Source: Vibrio fluminensis (lineage in GTDB: Bacteria; Pseudomonadota; Gammaproteobacteria; Enterobacterales; Vibrionaceae). Taken from it: 64,000 nucleotides of DNA. Positions within the stretch are counted from its first letter, which is position 1, and every line of letters starts with the position of its first letter. Location: positions 1-64,000 of the forward strand of contig NZ_JADILO010000007.1 of NCBI RefSeq assembly GCF_015278125.1, read 5' to 3'. A program made the position numbers and the translations under genes. Below, in pieces: positions 20,338-32,464 of this stretch. Below the pieces are notes generated by a model. It worked only from the letters and a program-made list of their open reading frames with translations. It ran no database searches and had not been told where the DNA came from.

Positions 20338-20655
20338 ATGAAGAAAACCACACCTAACCTTGCAAAGCTGATTGGTCTTGACCTGATCACCGTCGGGCGT
20401 ATTCCGTTGGCGATATTGCTGCTTATTTTTGCAAGCGCAATGGCTGTGGTTTTTACTACTCACCACACGCGTGCAGCTATCTCTGATAAAGACCAAGCTT
20501 TGAAGGAGCGCGAGCGACTTGATGATGAGTGGCGAAACTTGCTATTGGAAGAAACGGCACTAGCAGAACATAGCCGTGTCCAAGCGGTAGCAAAACAAGA
20601 CTTGGACATGAAGCGACCTGATTCAGATAAAGAAGTGGTGATTGATTTACCATGA
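20338..20655 (+). CDS. ftsL: Cell division protein FtsL
   Basis: FtsL is a bitopic membrane protein that with FtsQ and FtsB activates septal peptidoglycan synthesis by FtsWI. The 105-residue product has a short cytoplasmic N-terminus, one membrane helix (about residues 21-39) and a periplasmic coiled coil (about 50-90). Sequence similarity in this family is low; the call rests on topology, length and the conserved position between rsmH and ftsI. It overlaps ftsI by 4 bases (ATGA). Confidence 0.94.
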   Translation: MKKTTPNLAKLIGLDLITVGRIPLAILLLIFASAMAVVFTTHHTRAAISDKDQALKERERLDDEWRNLLLEETALAEHSRVQAVAKQDLDMKRPDSDKEVVIDLP

Positions 20656-22409
20656 GTTCCAAAAAAAAGGTCGAAGCTGCGACCCAACCTACTGCTGTTG
20701 AAGCGCCACAATTGATTCGCTGGCGCTTTAATCTCGTTCTATTCTTTGTATTTCTTATCTTCGCCGCTCTTGTCGCGCGCATCGGCTATATCCAAATCAT
20801 TGAGCCAGATAATTTAATTAAGCAAGGTGATTTGCGTTCTATTCGAGCTCAAACTCTCTACTCAGCGCGTGGCATTATTTCTGATCGCAATGGTGAGCCT
20901 TTGGCGGTGAGTGTACCCGTTGAGGCTGTGTGGGCCGATCCGGTGACTATCTTCAAGAAAGATGAAGACGAAACAGAGCAGAAAAAGGAATGGCCAGATG
21001 ATATTGATCGCTGGCATGCGCTTGCAGATGTACTTGGTCTTGACCGCCAAGAGATGATAGCGAAGATTAAAAAGAATAAAAACCGTCGCTTTATCTACCT
21101 TCAACGTCAAGTTAGTCCTGCGATGGCGAACTATATTCGCGAATTAAAGCTTGCCGGTATTGGGCTAAAGAAAGAATCACGCCGCTATTATCCAGCAGGT
21201 GAAGTCAGTGCTCATTTAGTAGGTGTGACAGGGATTGACGGGCATGGCTTGGAAGGGGTTGAGCGTAGTTATGATAAATGGTTAACCGGTGAAGCTGGTA
21301 AGCGCATTATTCGTAAGGATCGCTATGGGAAAGTAGTTGAGAATATCGCTCTAGAAAATAGAGAAGAAGGTAAGCCACTGACTTTAACTATCGACCAACG
21401 TTTGCAAGCAATTGCTTACCGCGCCATTAAACAAGCTGTCGCTGACTATCGAGCTACCTCAGGTTCGGCGGTCGTGCTGGACGTCAAAACCGGTGCAGTG
21501 CTAGCAATGGTCAACGCGCCATCTTATAACCCAAACAATCGTGCTGATTTGCAATCGGCGAAAATGCGTAACCGAGTGATCACCGATGCGTTTGAACCAG
21601 GTTCAACGGTTAAACCTTTCGTTGTGTTAGCCGCACTAGAAAATGGTGTGGCAGATGAAACCACTGTGATTGATACCGGCAACGGCATTATGCAGATTGG
21701 TGGTAGCCGAGTACGCGACACTTCCAAAGTGGGCAAGGCGGATCTAACCACTATATTGAAAAAGTCGAGTAACATTGGTGTTGCGAAGCTGGCACTAAAA
21801 ATGCCTCTTGAGGCCCTGCTTGGAATGTATAGTTCAGTGGGTTTTGGTTCTCGTTCAGGGTTGAACTTAGTCGGTGAAACTGATGGTATCTTCCCTAATC
21901 GTCGCCGTTGGTCACAGTTTGAAATTGCAACCTTATCGTTCGGTTATGGTTTAACGATTACCCCACTTCAACTTGCTCACGCTTATGCCACCTTAGGTAA
22001 TCTTGGTGAATATCAACCGGTGCACATTATCGAGAACAACGAACAAGACTTTTCTCGTCAAGTTATCGACAAAAAACATGCACGTATGGTGCTTGATATG
22101 TTGGAAACAGTGACTCAGCCGGGTGGTACCGCGACGAAAGCAGCTGTTCCTGGCTACCGTATCGCCGCTAAAACCGGTACCTCCCGAAAGGCAATCGCTG
22201 GTGGTTATGGTGATGAATACTTTGCCTATACCGCAGGGGTGGCGCCAGCCAGTGATCCTCGAGTCGCTTTGGTGGTGATAGTCAATGAGCCACAAGGCGA
22301 TAACTATTATGGTGGTTCTGTAGCAGGACCAGTGTTCTCTGAAATAATGAAAGGGACGCTGCAAATACTAAATATCGCACCGGACGAAAATAAATTTAAG
22401 CAGGAATAG
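20652..22409 (+). CDS. ftsI: Septal peptidoglycan transpeptidase FtsI (PBP3)
   Basis: FtsI crosslinks septal peptidoglycan and works with the glycosyltransferase FtsW. The 585-residue protein has one N-terminal membrane anchor (about residues 25-48), a class B dimerisation domain and a transpeptidase domain. The active-site motifs are SxxK (Ser318, Lys321 in EPGSTVKPF), SSN (372-374) and KTG (507-509). The start is coupled to ftsL and murE follows 15 bases after the stop. Confidence 0.98.
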   Translation: MSSKKKVEAATQPTAVEAPQLIRWRFNLVLFFVFLIFAALVARIGYIQIIEPDNLIKQGDLRSIRAQTLYSARGIISDRNGEPLAVSVPVEAVWADPVTIFKKDEDETEQKKEWPDDIDRWHALADVLGLDRQEMIAKIKKNKNRRFIYLQRQVSPAMANYIRELKLAGIGLKKESRRYYPAGEVSAHLVGVTGIDGHGLEGVERSYDKWLTGEAGKRIIRKDRYGKVVENIALENREEGKPLTLTIDQRLQAIAYRAIKQAVADYRATSGSAVVLDVKTGAVLAMVNAPSYNPNNRADLQSAKMRNRVITDAFEPGSTVKPFVVLAALENGVADETTVIDTGNGIMQIGGSRVRDTSKVGKADLTTILKKSSNIGVAKLALKMPLEALLGMYSSVGFGSRSGLNLVGETDGIFPNRRRWSQFEIATLSFGYGLTITPLQLAHAYATLGNLGEYQPVHIIENNEQDFSRQVIDKKHARMVLDMLETVTQPGGTATKAAVPGYRIAAKTGTSRKAIAGGYGDEYFAYTAGVAPASDPRVALVVIVNEPQGDNYYGGSVAGPVFSEIMKGTLQILNIAPDENKFKQE

Positions 22410-22424
22410 AGAGAGATCTTCTCG

Positions 22425-23906
22425 ATGTCGTATAGCCTCACATTAAAAGAATTATTAGCGCCGTGGTTTAGCGTGCCGCAATCTCTGGCTGAAACAACGG
22501 TATGTCAGCTTGAGTTAGATAGCCGTCAAGTTAAGACGGGAGTGACTTTTGTCGCGATTAAAGGCCACGCCGTGGATGGTCGACAATTTATCGACTCAGC
22601 AGTTCGCCAAGGTGCCAATGTCGTTATTGCTCAAGCATGTAATGTAAAAGAGCATGGCTTGGTTGAGTATCAAGGCGAAATCGCCGTTGTATACATCAAT
22701 CATCTGGCAGAAATCCTTTCGCAACTTGCGGGCAGACTATACGCCAATCATGACAATCAATTGATTGCCGTAACAGGCACTAATGGTAAAACGACCATCA
22801 CTCAACTTATCGCTCAGTGGCTTGAGTTGGTAAATTGTCGAGCGGCGGTAATGGGCACGACAGGTAATGGCTTTCTTGATGATCTTCAGCCTGCAGCAAA
22901 CACCACTGGCAACGCTGTTGATGTGCAGCGAACCATTGCGCAACTTGCCAAGCAAGGCGCTCAATATACCGCGCTAGAAGTTTCATCTCATGGCTTGGTT
23001 CAAGGTCGTGTCCAAGCTCTGCCTTTTTCTGCCGGTGTCTTTACTAACCTCAGTCGTGATCACTTGGATTATCACGGTACTATGGAAGAGTACGCTGAAG
23101 CGAAATTTAGCTTGTTCAGCCAACATCAATGCCAGCGTGCGATCATCAATGTGGATGATAAAGTTGGCGCGCAGTGGCATGAGCGCTTGGATGGTGCAAT
23201 TGCGGTTTCACTCTATCCGCAAACGCGTGACCATGCAGTTTGGGCGACATCAGTCAATTATTCAGAGCAAGGTATTGAGATTGAATTTGATGGTATGTTT
23301 GGCGCAGGTCAATTTCATGTCGCATTGATTGGTGAATTTAACGCTTCCAACGTACTACTGGCATTTAGCACGCTATTAGCGCTTGGTATCGATAAGCATT
23401 TACTACTTGAAACGGCGCCACAATTGGTGCCGGTGTTGGGGCGTATGGAGCTATTTGTTAGCCAAGGTAAAGCCAAAGTTGTGGTCGATTATGCGCATAC
23501 ACCCGATGCGTTAGAAAAAGCATTATCTGCCTTGCGAGTTCATTGCCATGGTCGTCTATGGGCGATTTTTGGTTGCGGCGGTGATCGCGATAAAGGTAAA
23601 CGTCCTATGATGGCAGAAATCGGCGAGCGTTTGGCCGATCATGTGATTATCTCTGACGATAACCCTCGTAGCGAAAATCCTGCGGAGATCGTGCAAGATA
23701 TGCTGGCGGGAATGATTCATCCTGATCATGCCATCGTGCAACATGACCGCTTCAAAGCGTTATCACACGCAATTGAACATGCAAGTGAACAAGATATCAT
23801 TTTACTCGCAGGTAAAGGCCATGAAGATTACCAAGTGCTTGCCAATGAAACAATTCACTATTCCGATCGTGAGTCAGCGCAGCAACTATTAGGACTTACA
23901 TCATGA
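22425..23906 (+). CDS. murE: UDP-MurNAc-L-Ala-D-Glu:meso-diaminopimelate ligase
   Basis: MurE adds meso-diaminopimelate to the peptidoglycan precursor in the cytoplasm. The 493-residue protein has the Mur ligase P-loop TGTNGKTT and the DNPR motif (DDNPRSENP) that selects diaminopimelate over lysine. The C-terminal Mur ligase domain follows. The final four bases overlap the murF start. The dapB product encoded 17 kb downstream feeds the diaminopimelate pathway. Confidence 0.98.
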   Translation: MSYSLTLKELLAPWFSVPQSLAETTVCQLELDSRQVKTGVTFVAIKGHAVDGRQFIDSAVRQGANVVIAQACNVKEHGLVEYQGEIAVVYINHLAEILSQLAGRLYANHDNQLIAVTGTNGKTTITQLIAQWLELVNCRAAVMGTTGNGFLDDLQPAANTTGNAVDVQRTIAQLAKQGAQYTALEVSSHGLVQGRVQALPFSAGVFTNLSRDHLDYHGTMEEYAEAKFSLFSQHQCQRAIINVDDKVGAQWHERLDGAIAVSLYPQTRDHAVWATSVNYSEQGIEIEFDGMFGAGQFHVALIGEFNASNVLLAFSTLLALGIDKHLLLETAPQLVPVLGRMELFVSQGKAKVVVDYAHTPDALEKALSALRVHCHGRLWAIFGCGGDRDKGKRPMMAEIGERLADHVIISDDNPRSENPAEIVQDMLAGMIHPDHAIVQHDRFKALSHAIEHASEQDIILLAGKGHEDYQVLANETIHYSDRESAQQLLGLTS

Positions 23907-25261
23907 TTCCACTCTCTTTAAGCCAGTTGGCTAGCGTACTTAATGCCGAGTTAATTGGTGCAGACTGTACCATTACCCAAGTTTCTACTGATACGCGTAA
24001 TATTGAATCCGGTGCGTTATTTGTTGCTCTGGTTGGTGAGCGTTTTGATGCCCACGACTTTGCTGAGCAAGCCGTTGATGCGGGAGCATCGGCGCTATTG
24101 GTATCTCGTCCTTTAGATCTTGAAACTCCGCAACTGGTTGTGACTGACAGTAAAGTGGCGCTTGGTCTGTTGGGCGCTTATGTCCATCAACAATGTGCGA
24201 CGCCAACGGTCGCGATCACCGGGAGTTGCGGTAAAACCACGGTGAAAGAGATGACGGCCAGCATTATGGCGCAACGTGGACAGGTATTATTTACTGCAGG
24301 CAACTTCAACAATGATATCGGCGTGCCGTTGACTTTACTGCGCTCGACGCCAAGTGATGATTATGCTGTGATTGAGTTGGGTGCTAACCATATCGGTGAA
24401 ATTGCTTATACATCTGCTTTAGTGAAACCAGATGTTGCGTTGGTGAATAATGTTGCCGCGGCTCACTTGGAAGGCTTTGGTTCGATTGATGGTGTAAAAC
24501 AGGCGAAAGGTGAGATCTACCAAGGCTTAAAAGCGGGTGGCGTTGCAATCGTCAACCTTGAAAGTCATGGTGGTGATTTCTGGCAAGCGGCGCTCGCGGA
24601 TAAGCAAGTAAAAACATTCTCGACTCAGGATCCAAGTGCAGATTTTTTTGCTGATAATATGGGCTCAAACGCTGAAGGCGAAGCGCACTTTATCATGCAT
24701 ACACCTCTAGGCAGTGTTGATGTTCAGCTAGGTATTATTGGTCAGCATAATGTGGCAAACGCATTAGCTTCCGCTGCGCTCGCTATCGAGCTTGGTGCCG
24801 ATTTGCCAATGATCGCTACTGGCTTAGCGCATTTAGAAAAAGTGAAAGGGCGAGTGGAAGTTGTCGCATTAAGGGATAACCTTAAATTGATTGATGACAG
24901 TTACAATGCCAGCGTTCCTGCTATGAAAGCGGCTGCGGATCTTTTAGCTGGATTTAACGGCACTCGCTGGCTTATTTTGGGGAATATGGCAGAGTTAGGC
25001 GATGAAAGTCTTGAACTTCACCGTCAAGTCGGGGAACATGCAGCCCCATTTAATTTCGAGCAAGTGCTGACTTACGGTGCTGATGCAAAAGCGATCAGTG
25101 AGGTTTGTCAGGGTAAGCATTTCGACTCACATGACCGCATGATTGAATTTATTGTACAGCAGTTGCCAAATCATACGGGCCCTCATACTTTACTAGTTAA
25201 AGGCGCAAATAGTGCTGGAATGAGTAAGGTTGCAACTGCGTTGAAGGAGATCTATTCATGA
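23903..25261 (+). CDS. murF: UDP-MurNAc-tripeptide:D-Ala-D-Ala ligase
   Basis: MurF completes the pentapeptide by adding D-Ala-D-Ala. The 452-residue product has the N-terminal substrate-binding domain, the P-loop [11 protein letters not shown], the central segment [11 protein letters not shown] and the [14 protein letters not shown] motif typical of MurF. It overlaps murE and mraY by 4 bases each (ATGA). The D-Ala-D-Ala ligase gene (ddl) is not in this cluster. Confidence 0.98.
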   Translation: MIPLSLSQLASVLNAELIGADCTITQVSTDTRNIESGALFVALVGERFDAHDFAEQAVDAGASALLVSRPLDLETPQLVVTDSKVALGLLGAYVHQQCATPTVAITGSCGKTTVKEMTASIMAQRGQVLFTAGNFNNDIGVPLTLLRSTPSDDYAVIELGANHIGEIAYTSALVKPDVALVNNVAAAHLEGFGSIDGVKQAKGEIYQGLKAGGVAIVNLESHGGDFWQAALADKQVKTFSTQDPSADFFADNMGSNAEGEAHFIMHTPLGSVDVQLGIIGQHNVANALASAALAIELGADLPMIATGLAHLEKVKGRVEVVALRDNLKLIDDSYNASVPAMKAAADLLAGFNGTRWLILGNMAELGDESLELHRQVGEHAAPFNFEQVLTYGADAKAISEVCQGKHFDSHDRMIEFIVQQLPNHTGPHTLLVKGANSAGMSKVATALKEIYS

Positions 25262-26340
25262 TTATTTGGCTTGCAGAGCTGCTACAGCCATATTTTTCAT
25301 TCTTCCGCTTATTTGAATACCTATCGTTTCGTGCGATTGTCAGTGTACTGACTGCGCTAGGTCTTTCATTGTGGATGGGACCGCATATGATTCGTCGTTT
25401 GCAGATGCTGCAAATTGGTCAGGTAGTGCGTAACGAAGGTCCTGAATCTCACTTCAGCAAACGTGGTACGCCAACCATGGGTGGTGTGATGATCCTTGCG
25501 GCTATTATTACCACAGTTTTGCTTTGGGCTGATCTGAGTAACCCATACGTTTGGGCGGTGATTTTTGTATTAGGTGGTTATGGTGCGGTTGGCTTTGTGG
25601 ATGATTACCGCAAAGTAGTACGTAAGAACACCGATGGTCTTATTGCTCGTTGGAAGTATTTCTGGCAATCAGTGATTGCTTTGGTGGTTGCGTTCGCTCT
25701 ATATGCTCACGGCCATGATACCAGTGCAACTCAACTTGTGGTTCCTTTCTTTAAGGATGTCATGCCACAACTTGGTTTGTTATACATTGTACTTACTTAT
25801 TTTGTGATTGTTGGTACCAGTAATGCGGTTAACTTAACCGATGGTCTTGATGGTTTGGCGATTATGCCAACCGTATTAGTCGCAGCGGGTTTTGCTGCGA
25901 TCGCATGGGCCACGGGTAACGTTCAGTTTGCTAACTATCTGCATATTCCCCATGTCCCTTACGCTTCAGAGCTTGTGGTTGTGTGTACTGCGATCGTTGG
26001 TGCTGGCCTTGGCTTTCTGTGGTTTAACACATACCCAGCACAAGTGTTTATGGGCGATGTAGGCTCACTCGCTCTAGGTGGTGCACTTGGCACAATTGCC
26101 GTATTGGTTCGCCAAGAGTTTGTACTTGTGATTATGGGTGGTGTATTTGTAATGGAAACACTATCAGTAATCTTGCAAGTTGGCTCTTATAAGCTACGTG
26201 GTCAGCGTATCTTCCGTATGGCGCCAATTCACCATCACTATGAATTGAAAGGTTGGCCAGAGCCTCGCGTAATCGTACGTTTTTGGATCATCTCAATTGT
26301 TCTTGTTCTTATTGGTCTTGCGACACTGAAAGTACGTTAA
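25258..26340 (+). CDS. mraY: Phospho-MurNAc-pentapeptide transferase (lipid I synthase)
   Basis: MraY transfers phospho-MurNAc-pentapeptide onto undecaprenyl phosphate at the inner membrane. The 360-residue length and about ten membrane helices are as expected. The catalytic and substrate motifs are present: [31 protein letters not shown] and [10 protein letters not shown]. Translation is coupled to murF. Confidence 0.98.
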   Translation: MIIWLAELLQPYFSFFRLFEYLSFRAIVSVLTALGLSLWMGPHMIRRLQMLQIGQVVRNEGPESHFSKRGTPTMGGVMILAAIITTVLLWADLSNPYVWAVIFVLGGYGAVGFVDDYRKVVRKNTDGLIARWKYFWQSVIALVVAFALYAHGHDTSATQLVVPFFKDVMPQLGLLYIVLTYFVIVGTSNAVNLTDGLDGLAIMPTVLVAAGFAAIAWATGNVQFANYLHIPHVPYASELVVVCTAIVGAGLGFLWFNTYPAQVFMGDVGSLALGGALGTIAVLVRQEFVLVIMGGVFVMETLSVILQVGSYKLRGQRIFRMAPIHHHYELKGWPEPRVIVRFWIISIVLVLIGLATLKVR

Positions 26341-26352
26341 GGAATAAACACC

Positions 26353-27675
26353 ATGACCATGCAGCGCTGGCAAGGTATTGAAAAAGTTGTGGTAGTAGGG
26401 CTCGGTATCACCGGGCTCTCTGTTGTTAAGCATCTGATGCGCTTACCTGTGGAGTTGCAGGTCAAGGTCATCGATACGCGAGATAATCCGCCAGGGCAAG
26501 AAGCCTTGCCTTCGGGGGTTGAGCTGCATGCTGGCGGTTGGCGTTTAGATTGGCTTCTAGAAGCGGATCTCGTCGTAACCAACCCAGGTATTGCACTGGC
26601 AACACCGGAAATTCAACAAGTGTTGGCCGCCAATATTCCAGTCGTCGGTGATATTGAACTGTTTGCTTGGCATGTGACTAAGCCAGTTATCGCAATTACC
26701 GGCTCAAATGGCAAAAGCACTGTGACGGATTTAACCGGCGTGGTGGCTAAAGCGGCAGGTTTGCAAGTTGGCGTGGGTGGTAACATTGGCGTGCCGGCAC
26801 TGGATTTATTCGAAAAAGAGGCTGATCTCTATGTGCTTGAGTTATCCAGTTTTCAGCTTGAAACCACGTCAAGCCTAGAGTTAGTTGCCGCCGCGTTTTT
26901 GAATTTGTCTGAAGATCATATGGATCGCTACCAAGGCATGGATGATTACCGTCAGGCTAAGTTGCGTATTTTTGATCATGCCCAAGCTTGTATTGTTAAT
27001 GCAGACGATGTTGCTACCTATCCTGATGTCAGCAAAAACTTAGTTAAGTTTTCTGTCGAAGCCGATGCAGACGCGCGTGTAACAAACACCGATGGGTGCG
27101 AGTATCTGACTCTCGATGGTCAACAAATTCTTGCCGTTGAGTCATTGAGCTTAGTTGGACGCCACAATGTCGCGAACGCTTTGGTGGTGATTGCGCTGCT
27201 ATGCAAAGCTGGTGTGGATGTTAAAGCGGGCTTAGAGGCAATGAAATCTTACCGTGGTCTGACACATCGCTGCCAAGTTGTTGCGGATAATCAAGGTATT
27301 AAGTGGGTCAATGACTCTAAAGCGACTAATGTGGCGAGTACCTTGGCTGCTTTATCGGGCTTAAACTTGGCTGGAAAACTCTATCTGTTGGTAGGGGGAG
27401 ACGGCAAAGGCGCCGATTTTAGTGAGCTAGCCCCAGCTTTAGCACGCCTTAATGTGCAATTGTGCTGTTTCGGTGCGGATGGTGATAAGTTTATGCCATT
27501 GCACCCTTCGGCAAAGCGCTTTGATACCATGCAAGAGATAATTGAATGGAGTAAGCCGCAATTGCAGTCAGGAGATATGATATTGCTCTCTCCGGCCTGT
27601 GCAAGCTTTGATCAATTTAATAACTTCATGGCGCGCGGTGATGTTTTTGCTAGTTTAGCGAAACAGTACGCTTAA
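26353..27675 (+). CDS. murD: UDP-MurNAc-L-alanine:D-glutamate ligase
   Basis: MurD adds D-glutamate to UDP-MurNAc-L-Ala. The 440-residue protein has a Rossmann-like N-terminal domain ([13 protein letters not shown]), the P-loop [12 protein letters not shown], the ELSSFQLE segment, and NDSKATN with GGDGKGADF at the C-terminus. It follows mraY by 12 bases; a 121-bp gap separates it from ftsW. Confidence 0.98.
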   Translation: MTMQRWQGIEKVVVVGLGITGLSVVKHLMRLPVELQVKVIDTRDNPPGQEALPSGVELHAGGWRLDWLLEADLVVTNPGIALATPEIQQVLAANIPVVGDIELFAWHVTKPVIAITGSNGKSTVTDLTGVVAKAAGLQVGVGGNIGVPALDLFEKEADLYVLELSSFQLETTSSLELVAAAFLNLSEDHMDRYQGMDDYRQAKLRIFDHAQACIVNADDVATYPDVSKNLVKFSVEADADARVTNTDGCEYLTLDGQQILAVESLSLVGRHNVANALVVIALLCKAGVDVKAGLEAMKSYRGLTHRCQVVADNQGIKWVNDSKATNVASTLAALSGLNLAGKLYLLVGGDGKGADFSELAPALARLNVQLCCFGADGDKFMPLHPSAKRFDTMQEIIEWSKPQLQSGDMILLSPACASFDQFNNFMARGDVFASLAKQYA

Positions 27676-27796
27676 TTGATATGAGAAAAGTGCGGCTTGA
27701 TTGAGCGATGGACATTATCTTCATCACACAACGTTGCCGCGCTCATTACAGCTTATGGATAAGAGCTTGGCTAGAAAAAAGAGATAACTAATAACC

Positions 27797-28987
27797 ATGC
27801 CGTTGCGAGAACACGTCGCCAGTTTTAAACAGTGGTTTATTCAACCAGCACCGCAAGCACTTTTTGACCGCCAATTAGTGTGGATTTCGCTTGGGCTGAT
27901 GTTAACTGGTTTGGTGATGGTAACCTCCGCTTCATTTCCAATCAGCTACCGTTTGACTGATCAGCCTTTTCATTTCATGTTTCGCCATGCCTTGTTTATT
28001 GTCCTTGCTCTCTTTGCTGCAGCAATCATCTTGCAAGTACAAATGAAGCATTGGTTTAAACATGGCTATATTTTGTTGATCATTTCGATATTCTTGCTTT
28101 TTGTGGTACTCGTGGCAGGTAAATCGGTAAATGGTGCCTCTCGTTGGATTCCTCTTGGCTTGTTTAACCTCCAACCGGCAGAAGTTGCAAAGCTATCGCT
28201 GTTTATATTTATGGCTGGTTATCTCGTCCGTAAGCAGGAAGAGGTGCGTGCTACTTTTAAAGGCGGCTTTATTAAGCCAATCATTGTATTTGCCACTTTA
28301 GCGGGTTTGTTGCTCCTACAGCCTGACCTAGGTACCGTTATTGTTATGCTGGTTACCTTGTTTGGTATGTTGTTTATTGCTGGCGCGAAACTGACTCAGT
28401 TCCTTGCTCTGGTGGTAGTCGGAATCTTTATTGTGATTGGACTTATCATCGCCGAGCCGTATCGTATTAAGCGTGTGACCTCTTTTCTAGATCCTTGGGA
28501 GAACCCATTTGGTGACGGCTATCAGCTCACTCAATCTTTGATGGCATTTGGTCGCGGAGAATGGTTTGGTCAAGGGCTCGGTAATTCAATTCAGAAGCTC
28601 GCTTATTTACCAGAAGCGCACACTGACTTTGTATTTGCGGTACTTGCAGAAGAGCTTGGCTTTGTTGGCGTAGTGCTGGTCTTGATGTTGATTTTTAGTC
28701 TGGTACTTAAAGCGATATTTATTGGCCGTCGAGCGTTTGAAACAGAAGAGTTCTTTGGTGGTTATTTAGCATTTGGTATTGGTATTTGGTTTGCATTTCA
28801 AACCTTGGTAAACGTAGGTGCGGCAGCAGGCATCGTGCCGACGAAAGGTTTAACACTGCCATTGATCAGTTATGGTGGTTCGAGCTTGATTGTTATGTCG
28901 GTAGCAGTATCGATTTTGCTACGTATTGATCATGAGTGCCGTCTTAAAGCACAACAACTAGAAAAGAACATAGAAGATGAGCAATAA
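27797..28987 (+). CDS. ftsW: Septal peptidoglycan glycosyltransferase FtsW (SEDS family)
   Basis: FtsW polymerises lipid II at the septum in partnership with FtsI. The 396-residue protein has about ten membrane helices and the SEDS family motifs [18 protein letters not shown] and [13 protein letters not shown]. Its C-terminus overlaps the start of murG by 11 bases. The preceding 121-bp gap after murD holds no other gene. Confidence 0.97.
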   Translation: MPLREHVASFKQWFIQPAPQALFDRQLVWISLGLMLTGLVMVTSASFPISYRLTDQPFHFMFRHALFIVLALFAAAIILQVQMKHWFKHGYILLIISIFLLFVVLVAGKSVNGASRWIPLGLFNLQPAEVAKLSLFIFMAGYLVRKQEEVRATFKGGFIKPIIVFATLAGLLLLQPDLGTVIVMLVTLFGMLFIAGAKLTQFLALVVVGIFIVIGLIIAEPYRIKRVTSFLDPWENPFGDGYQLTQSLMAFGRGEWFGQGLGNSIQKLAYLPEAHTDFVFAVLAEELGFVGVVLVLMLIFSLVLKAIFIGRRAFETEEFFGGYLAFGIGIWFAFQTLVNVGAAAGIVPTKGLTLPLISYGGSSLIVMSVAVSILLRIDHECRLKAQQLEKNIEDEQ

Positions 28988-30038
28988 AAAACGCTTAATG
29001 GTGATGGCTGGTGGTACGGGGGGACATGTATTCCCGGGGCTAGCGGTTGCCAAAAAACTCCAACAGCAAGGTTGGGAAATTCGTTGGCTAGGTACAGCGG
29101 ATCGAATGGAAGCTGAATTGGTACCTAAGCATGGTATCGAAATTGATTTTATTAAAGTGAAAGGCCTACGTGGACAAGGTATTACCCGTTTGTTTGGTGC
29201 GCCTTTCCAAATTATTAATGCAATTTTCCAAGCGCGCGCGCACATGAAAGCGTGGCGTCCGGATGCAGTGCTGGGCATGGGTGGCTATGTGAGTGGTCCT
29301 GGTGGTGTGGCGGCATGGTTATTGGGTATTCCGGTGGTGTTGCATGAGCAGAATGCGGTGGCAGGTTTAACCAATCAGTGGTTAGCTAAAATTGCGAAAA
29401 AAGTATTCCAAGCTTTTCCTGGTGCGTTTCCGACAGCGCAAGTTGTAGGTAACCCTGTGCGAGAAGACGTGGTCGCGTTACCTGCTCCACAAGAGCGAAT
29501 GCAAAGCCGCCAAGGTCCAATTCGCATCCTAGTTATGGGCGGCAGCCAAGGTGCGCGTATTCTTAACCAAACCATGCCTGAGGTAATGGCAAAGCTCGGT
29601 GACGGTTATCAAGTTCGTCACCAAGCAGGTAAAAATAGTCAACAAGAAGTGGCAGAGGCCTATCAGGCAAATCAAGTGACTCAAGCTGAGAGCATGGAGT
29701 TTATTGATGATGTGGCTGCTGCGTATGAGTGGGCAGATCTACTCGTGTGTCGTTCTGGCGCATTGACCGTTTCAGAAGTATCAGCCGCAGGTGTTGGTGC
29801 TATCTTTATCCCATTTATGCACAAAGACAGACAGCAAGCGTTAAACGCCGATCACTTGGTTGAGTGTGGCGCTGCAAAAATGATTGAGCAACCCGAGCTA
29901 ACCGTTGAGAAGCTGACTGATGAGATCCTGTCGTTGGATCGCAGTAAGTTACAACAGATGGCTATTCAAGCAAGGGGTGCGGCTAAGTTAGAAGCGGATC
30001 GCGTCGTCGCGGATGCAATTATCGCACTAACCAAATAA
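28977..30038 (+). CDS. murG: Lipid II synthase MurG (GlcNAc transferase)
   Basis: MurG adds GlcNAc to lipid I on the inner face of the membrane, giving lipid II. The 353-residue product has the N-terminal glycine-rich loop [12 protein letters not shown], the second loop [11 protein letters not shown], and the C-terminal donor-site motifs [11 protein letters not shown] and RSGALTVSE. It is translationally coupled to ftsW and followed by murC after 11 bases. Confidence 0.98.
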   Translation: MSNKKRLMVMAGGTGGHVFPGLAVAKKLQQQGWEIRWLGTADRMEAELVPKHGIEIDFIKVKGLRGQGITRLFGAPFQIINAIFQARAHMKAWRPDAVLGMGGYVSGPGGVAAWLLGIPVVLHEQNAVAGLTNQWLAKIAKKVFQAFPGAFPTAQVVGNPVREDVVALPAPQERMQSRQGPIRILVMGGSQGARILNQTMPEVMAKLGDGYQVRHQAGKNSQQEVAEAYQANQVTQAESMEFIDDVAAAYEWADLLVCRSGALTVSEVSAAGVGAIFIPFMHKDRQQALNADHLVECGAAKMIEQPELTVEKLTDEILSLDRSKLQQMAIQARGAAKLEADRVVADAIIALTK

Positions 30039-30049
30039 CGAGATACAGA

Positions 30050-31507
30050 ATGACCGTAAAACACACACAAGATTTGGCTCAAATTCGAGCTATGGTGCCA
30101 GAAATGCGCCGCGTTAAGTCGATTCACTTTATTGGCATTGGTGGTGCTGGTATGAGCGGGATCGCCGAGGTACTTCTTAACGAAGGCTACCAAATTACCG
30201 GTTCTGATATTGCTGAAAATGCGGTAACTGAGCGCTTAACCGAAAAAGGTGCCACGGTATTTATTGGGCACCAAGCAGAAAATGTCGCTCAAGCGAGTGT
30301 CGTGGTTGTCTCTACGGCAATTAACGAAGAGAACCCTGAAATTAAAGCGGCGCGAGAAGCCCGCATTCCAGTGGTACGCCGCGCAGAAATGTTGGCAGAG
30401 CTGATGCGTTTTCGTCACGGGATTGCGGTTGCAGGTACGCACGGTAAGACAACGACGACGGCACTGGTTACACAAATCTATTCAGAAGCAGGGCTTGATC
30501 CAACATTTGTTAATGGTGGCTTAGTTAAGAGCGCGGGTACTAATGCTCGTTTAGGTTCGAGTCGTATCTTGATTGCAGAAGCGGATGAGAGTGATGCTTC
30601 GTTTCTTCACTTGCAGCCAATGGTAAGCATCGTCACCAATATCGAAGCAGACCATATGGATACCTATGGCGGTGACTTTGAAACGCTCAAGCAGACTTTT
30701 ATCGATTTTCTGCATAACCTGCCTTTCTACGGTCAAGCGATCCTATGTATTGATGATCCAGTAGTACGCGAGTTGATTCCTCGAGTGAGCCGCCAAGTGA
30801 TCACCTATGGCTTTTCGGAAGACGCGGATGTACGTATTGAGAACTACCGTCAAGAAGGTCAACAAGGTAAATTTACTGTAGTTCGTCAAGGACGAGCTAA
30901 TCTGGACATTACTTTAAATATTCCAGGCCGTCACAATGCACTGAATGCTTCTGCGGCGATTGCGGTAGCAACCGAAGATGATATCTCTGACGAGGCAATT
31001 TTGAGTGCAATGCTAGGCACCCAAGGTACTGGCCGCCGTTTTGATCACTTAGGTGAGTTTGAAACAGGCAATGGTAGCGCAATGTTAGTGGATGACTACG
31101 GACATCACCCAACCGAGGTTGGCGTGACAATTCAAGCTGCGAGAAGTGGTTGGACAGATAAGCGTCTAGTGATGATCTTTCAGCCGCACCGCTATAGCCG
31201 TACACGCGACCTTTACGATGACTTCGCTAACGTACTTGAGCAAGTTGACGTGCTGATTATGCTGGATGTCTATGCGGCAGGTGAGAAGCCAATTGCGGGT
31301 GCAGATGGTCGCTCTTTGTGTCGAACAATTCGCAGTCGTGGCAAAATTGACCCAATTTTTGTCCCTGAAAGCGCCACACTGCCATCAATACTGGCTAATG
31401 TGTTGCAAGATGGTGACCTTGTTCTGACTCAAGGGGCTGGAGATGTTGGTAAAATTGCCAAGCAACTCGCCACATTAGAGTTGAACATAGCTAAAATGCA
31501 GGCTTGA
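30050..31507 (+). CDS. murC: UDP-N-acetylmuramate:L-alanine ligase
   Basis: MurC adds the first amino acid, L-alanine, to UDP-MurNAc. The 485-residue protein has [15 protein letters not shown] in the N-terminal domain, the P-loop [11 protein letters not shown], the EADESDASF motif and [10 protein letters not shown] in the C-terminal half. It ends the mur block; in enterobacteria ddlB would follow, but here there is a 174-bp gap with a promoter and then ftsQ. Confidence 0.98.
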   Translation: MTVKHTQDLAQIRAMVPEMRRVKSIHFIGIGGAGMSGIAEVLLNEGYQITGSDIAENAVTERLTEKGATVFIGHQAENVAQASVVVVSTAINEENPEIKAAREARIPVVRRAEMLAELMRFRHGIAVAGTHGKTTTTALVTQIYSEAGLDPTFVNGGLVKSAGTNARLGSSRILIAEADESDASFLHLQPMVSIVTNIEADHMDTYGGDFETLKQTFIDFLHNLPFYGQAILCIDDPVVRELIPRVSRQVITYGFSEDADVRIENYRQEGQQGKFTVVRQGRANLDITLNIPGRHNALNASAAIAVATEDDISDEAILSAMLGTQGTGRRFDHLGEFETGNGSAMLVDDYGHHPTEVGVTIQAARSGWTDKRLVMIFQPHRYSRTRDLYDDFANVLEQVDVLIMLDVYAAGEKPIAGADGRSLCRTIRSRGKIDPIFVPESATLPSILANVLQDGDLVLTQGAGDVGKIAKQLATLELNIAKMQA

Positions 31508-31572
31508 TAACGAGATTTTGGAAGATTTAGCGCATTTATTGTGTTAAACCGGAGATTTCTTACTTTCAAGGT

Positions 31573-31600
31573 TTGATACTTTTTACGACCCCAGTATAAT
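31573..31600 (+). promoter_or_regulatory. Promoter for ftsQAZ in the murC-ftsQ gap
   Basis: TTGATA (31573-31578), a 16-bp spacer and a perfect TATAAT (31595-31600) predict transcription starting near 31607, about 75 bases before ftsQ. It would supply ftsQ, ftsA and ftsZ independently of the upstream mur genes. Confidence 0.7.
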
Positions 31601-31681
31601 CCGAGGGTTATAGTGAATGCTTTAGCCTATATGAAGGGATAGGAAGTAAGAATTGCGAGCATATAACAAGGACAACGGACT

Positions 31682-32464
31682 TTGATTAGCACACCTTTTT
31701 CGCAAGACCGTCGTCTTAAAGGCTTTTCCAGCTTGAAACCTCATCTACTCGGTGGCAGTTTCTTGGCTCTGGTGATTGTCTTAATTGGCTCTCTGCTCTT
31801 CTCGACTGTTTCTTGGATGTGGGATGATCAACGATTGCCATTATCTAAACTCGTCCTTCAGGGGGATTTAGATTATGTCACCGCACTGGATGTACAACGG
31901 GCTTTTTCTACGTTAGAACACGTCGGAACATTTATGTCGCAAGATATAGATGTATTGCAGGATGTAATCGAACAGATTCCATGGGTTTCCCATGTCTCGA
32001 TCCGCAAACAATGGCCCGATACGATAAAAGTGTTTTTAACTGAGCATCACGCCAGTGCCATTTGGAATGGCGATGCTCTGTTAGATAGCAATGGTCAGAT
32101 ATTCAATGGTGATTTGGGTAAGTTGAAAGGCGATAGAGTTAAGCTTTATGGCCCGGTCGGCTCTAACCTAGAAGTACTAAGTACTTGGCAGAGAGTTAGT
32201 CAATTATTTGAACCATTGGGGTTAACGATTACTTCGTTGGTACTGAATGAGCGACGCGCTTGGCAGATTATCCTTGATAACGGTATACGTTTAGAGTTAG
32301 GTAAAGAGTCACTTGATGAGCGTATTAATCGCTTTATCTCGTTGTATAACAGTCTAGGTAGTGACGCTCAAAGAGTCAGCTATATAGACCTTAGATATGA
32401 TACGGGAGCCGCCGTAGGCTGGTTCCCAGAACAAGATTCGGAACAAGAGAGTACAGATGACTAA
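31682..32464 (+). CDS. ftsQ: Cell division protein FtsQ
   Basis: FtsQ is the membrane scaffold of the FtsQLB complex. The 260-residue protein has a short cytoplasmic tail, one membrane helix (about residues 24-45), a POTRA domain (about 52-125) and the FtsQ beta domain. The start is a TTG at 31682 with an AAGGA site 9 bases upstream; the next in-frame ATG would delete the membrane helix. It overlaps ftsA by 8 bases. Confidence 0.95.
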   Translation: MISTPFSQDRRLKGFSSLKPHLLGGSFLALVIVLIGSLLFSTVSWMWDDQRLPLSKLVLQGDLDYVTALDVQRAFSTLEHVGTFMSQDIDVLQDVIEQIPWVSHVSIRKQWPDTIKVFLTEHHASAIWNGDALLDSNGQIFNGDLGKLKGDRVKLYGPVGSNLEVLSTWQRVSQLFEPLGLTITSLVLNERRAWQIILDNGIRLELGKESLDERINRFISLYNSLGSDAQRVSYIDLRYDTGAAVGWFPEQDSEQESTDD

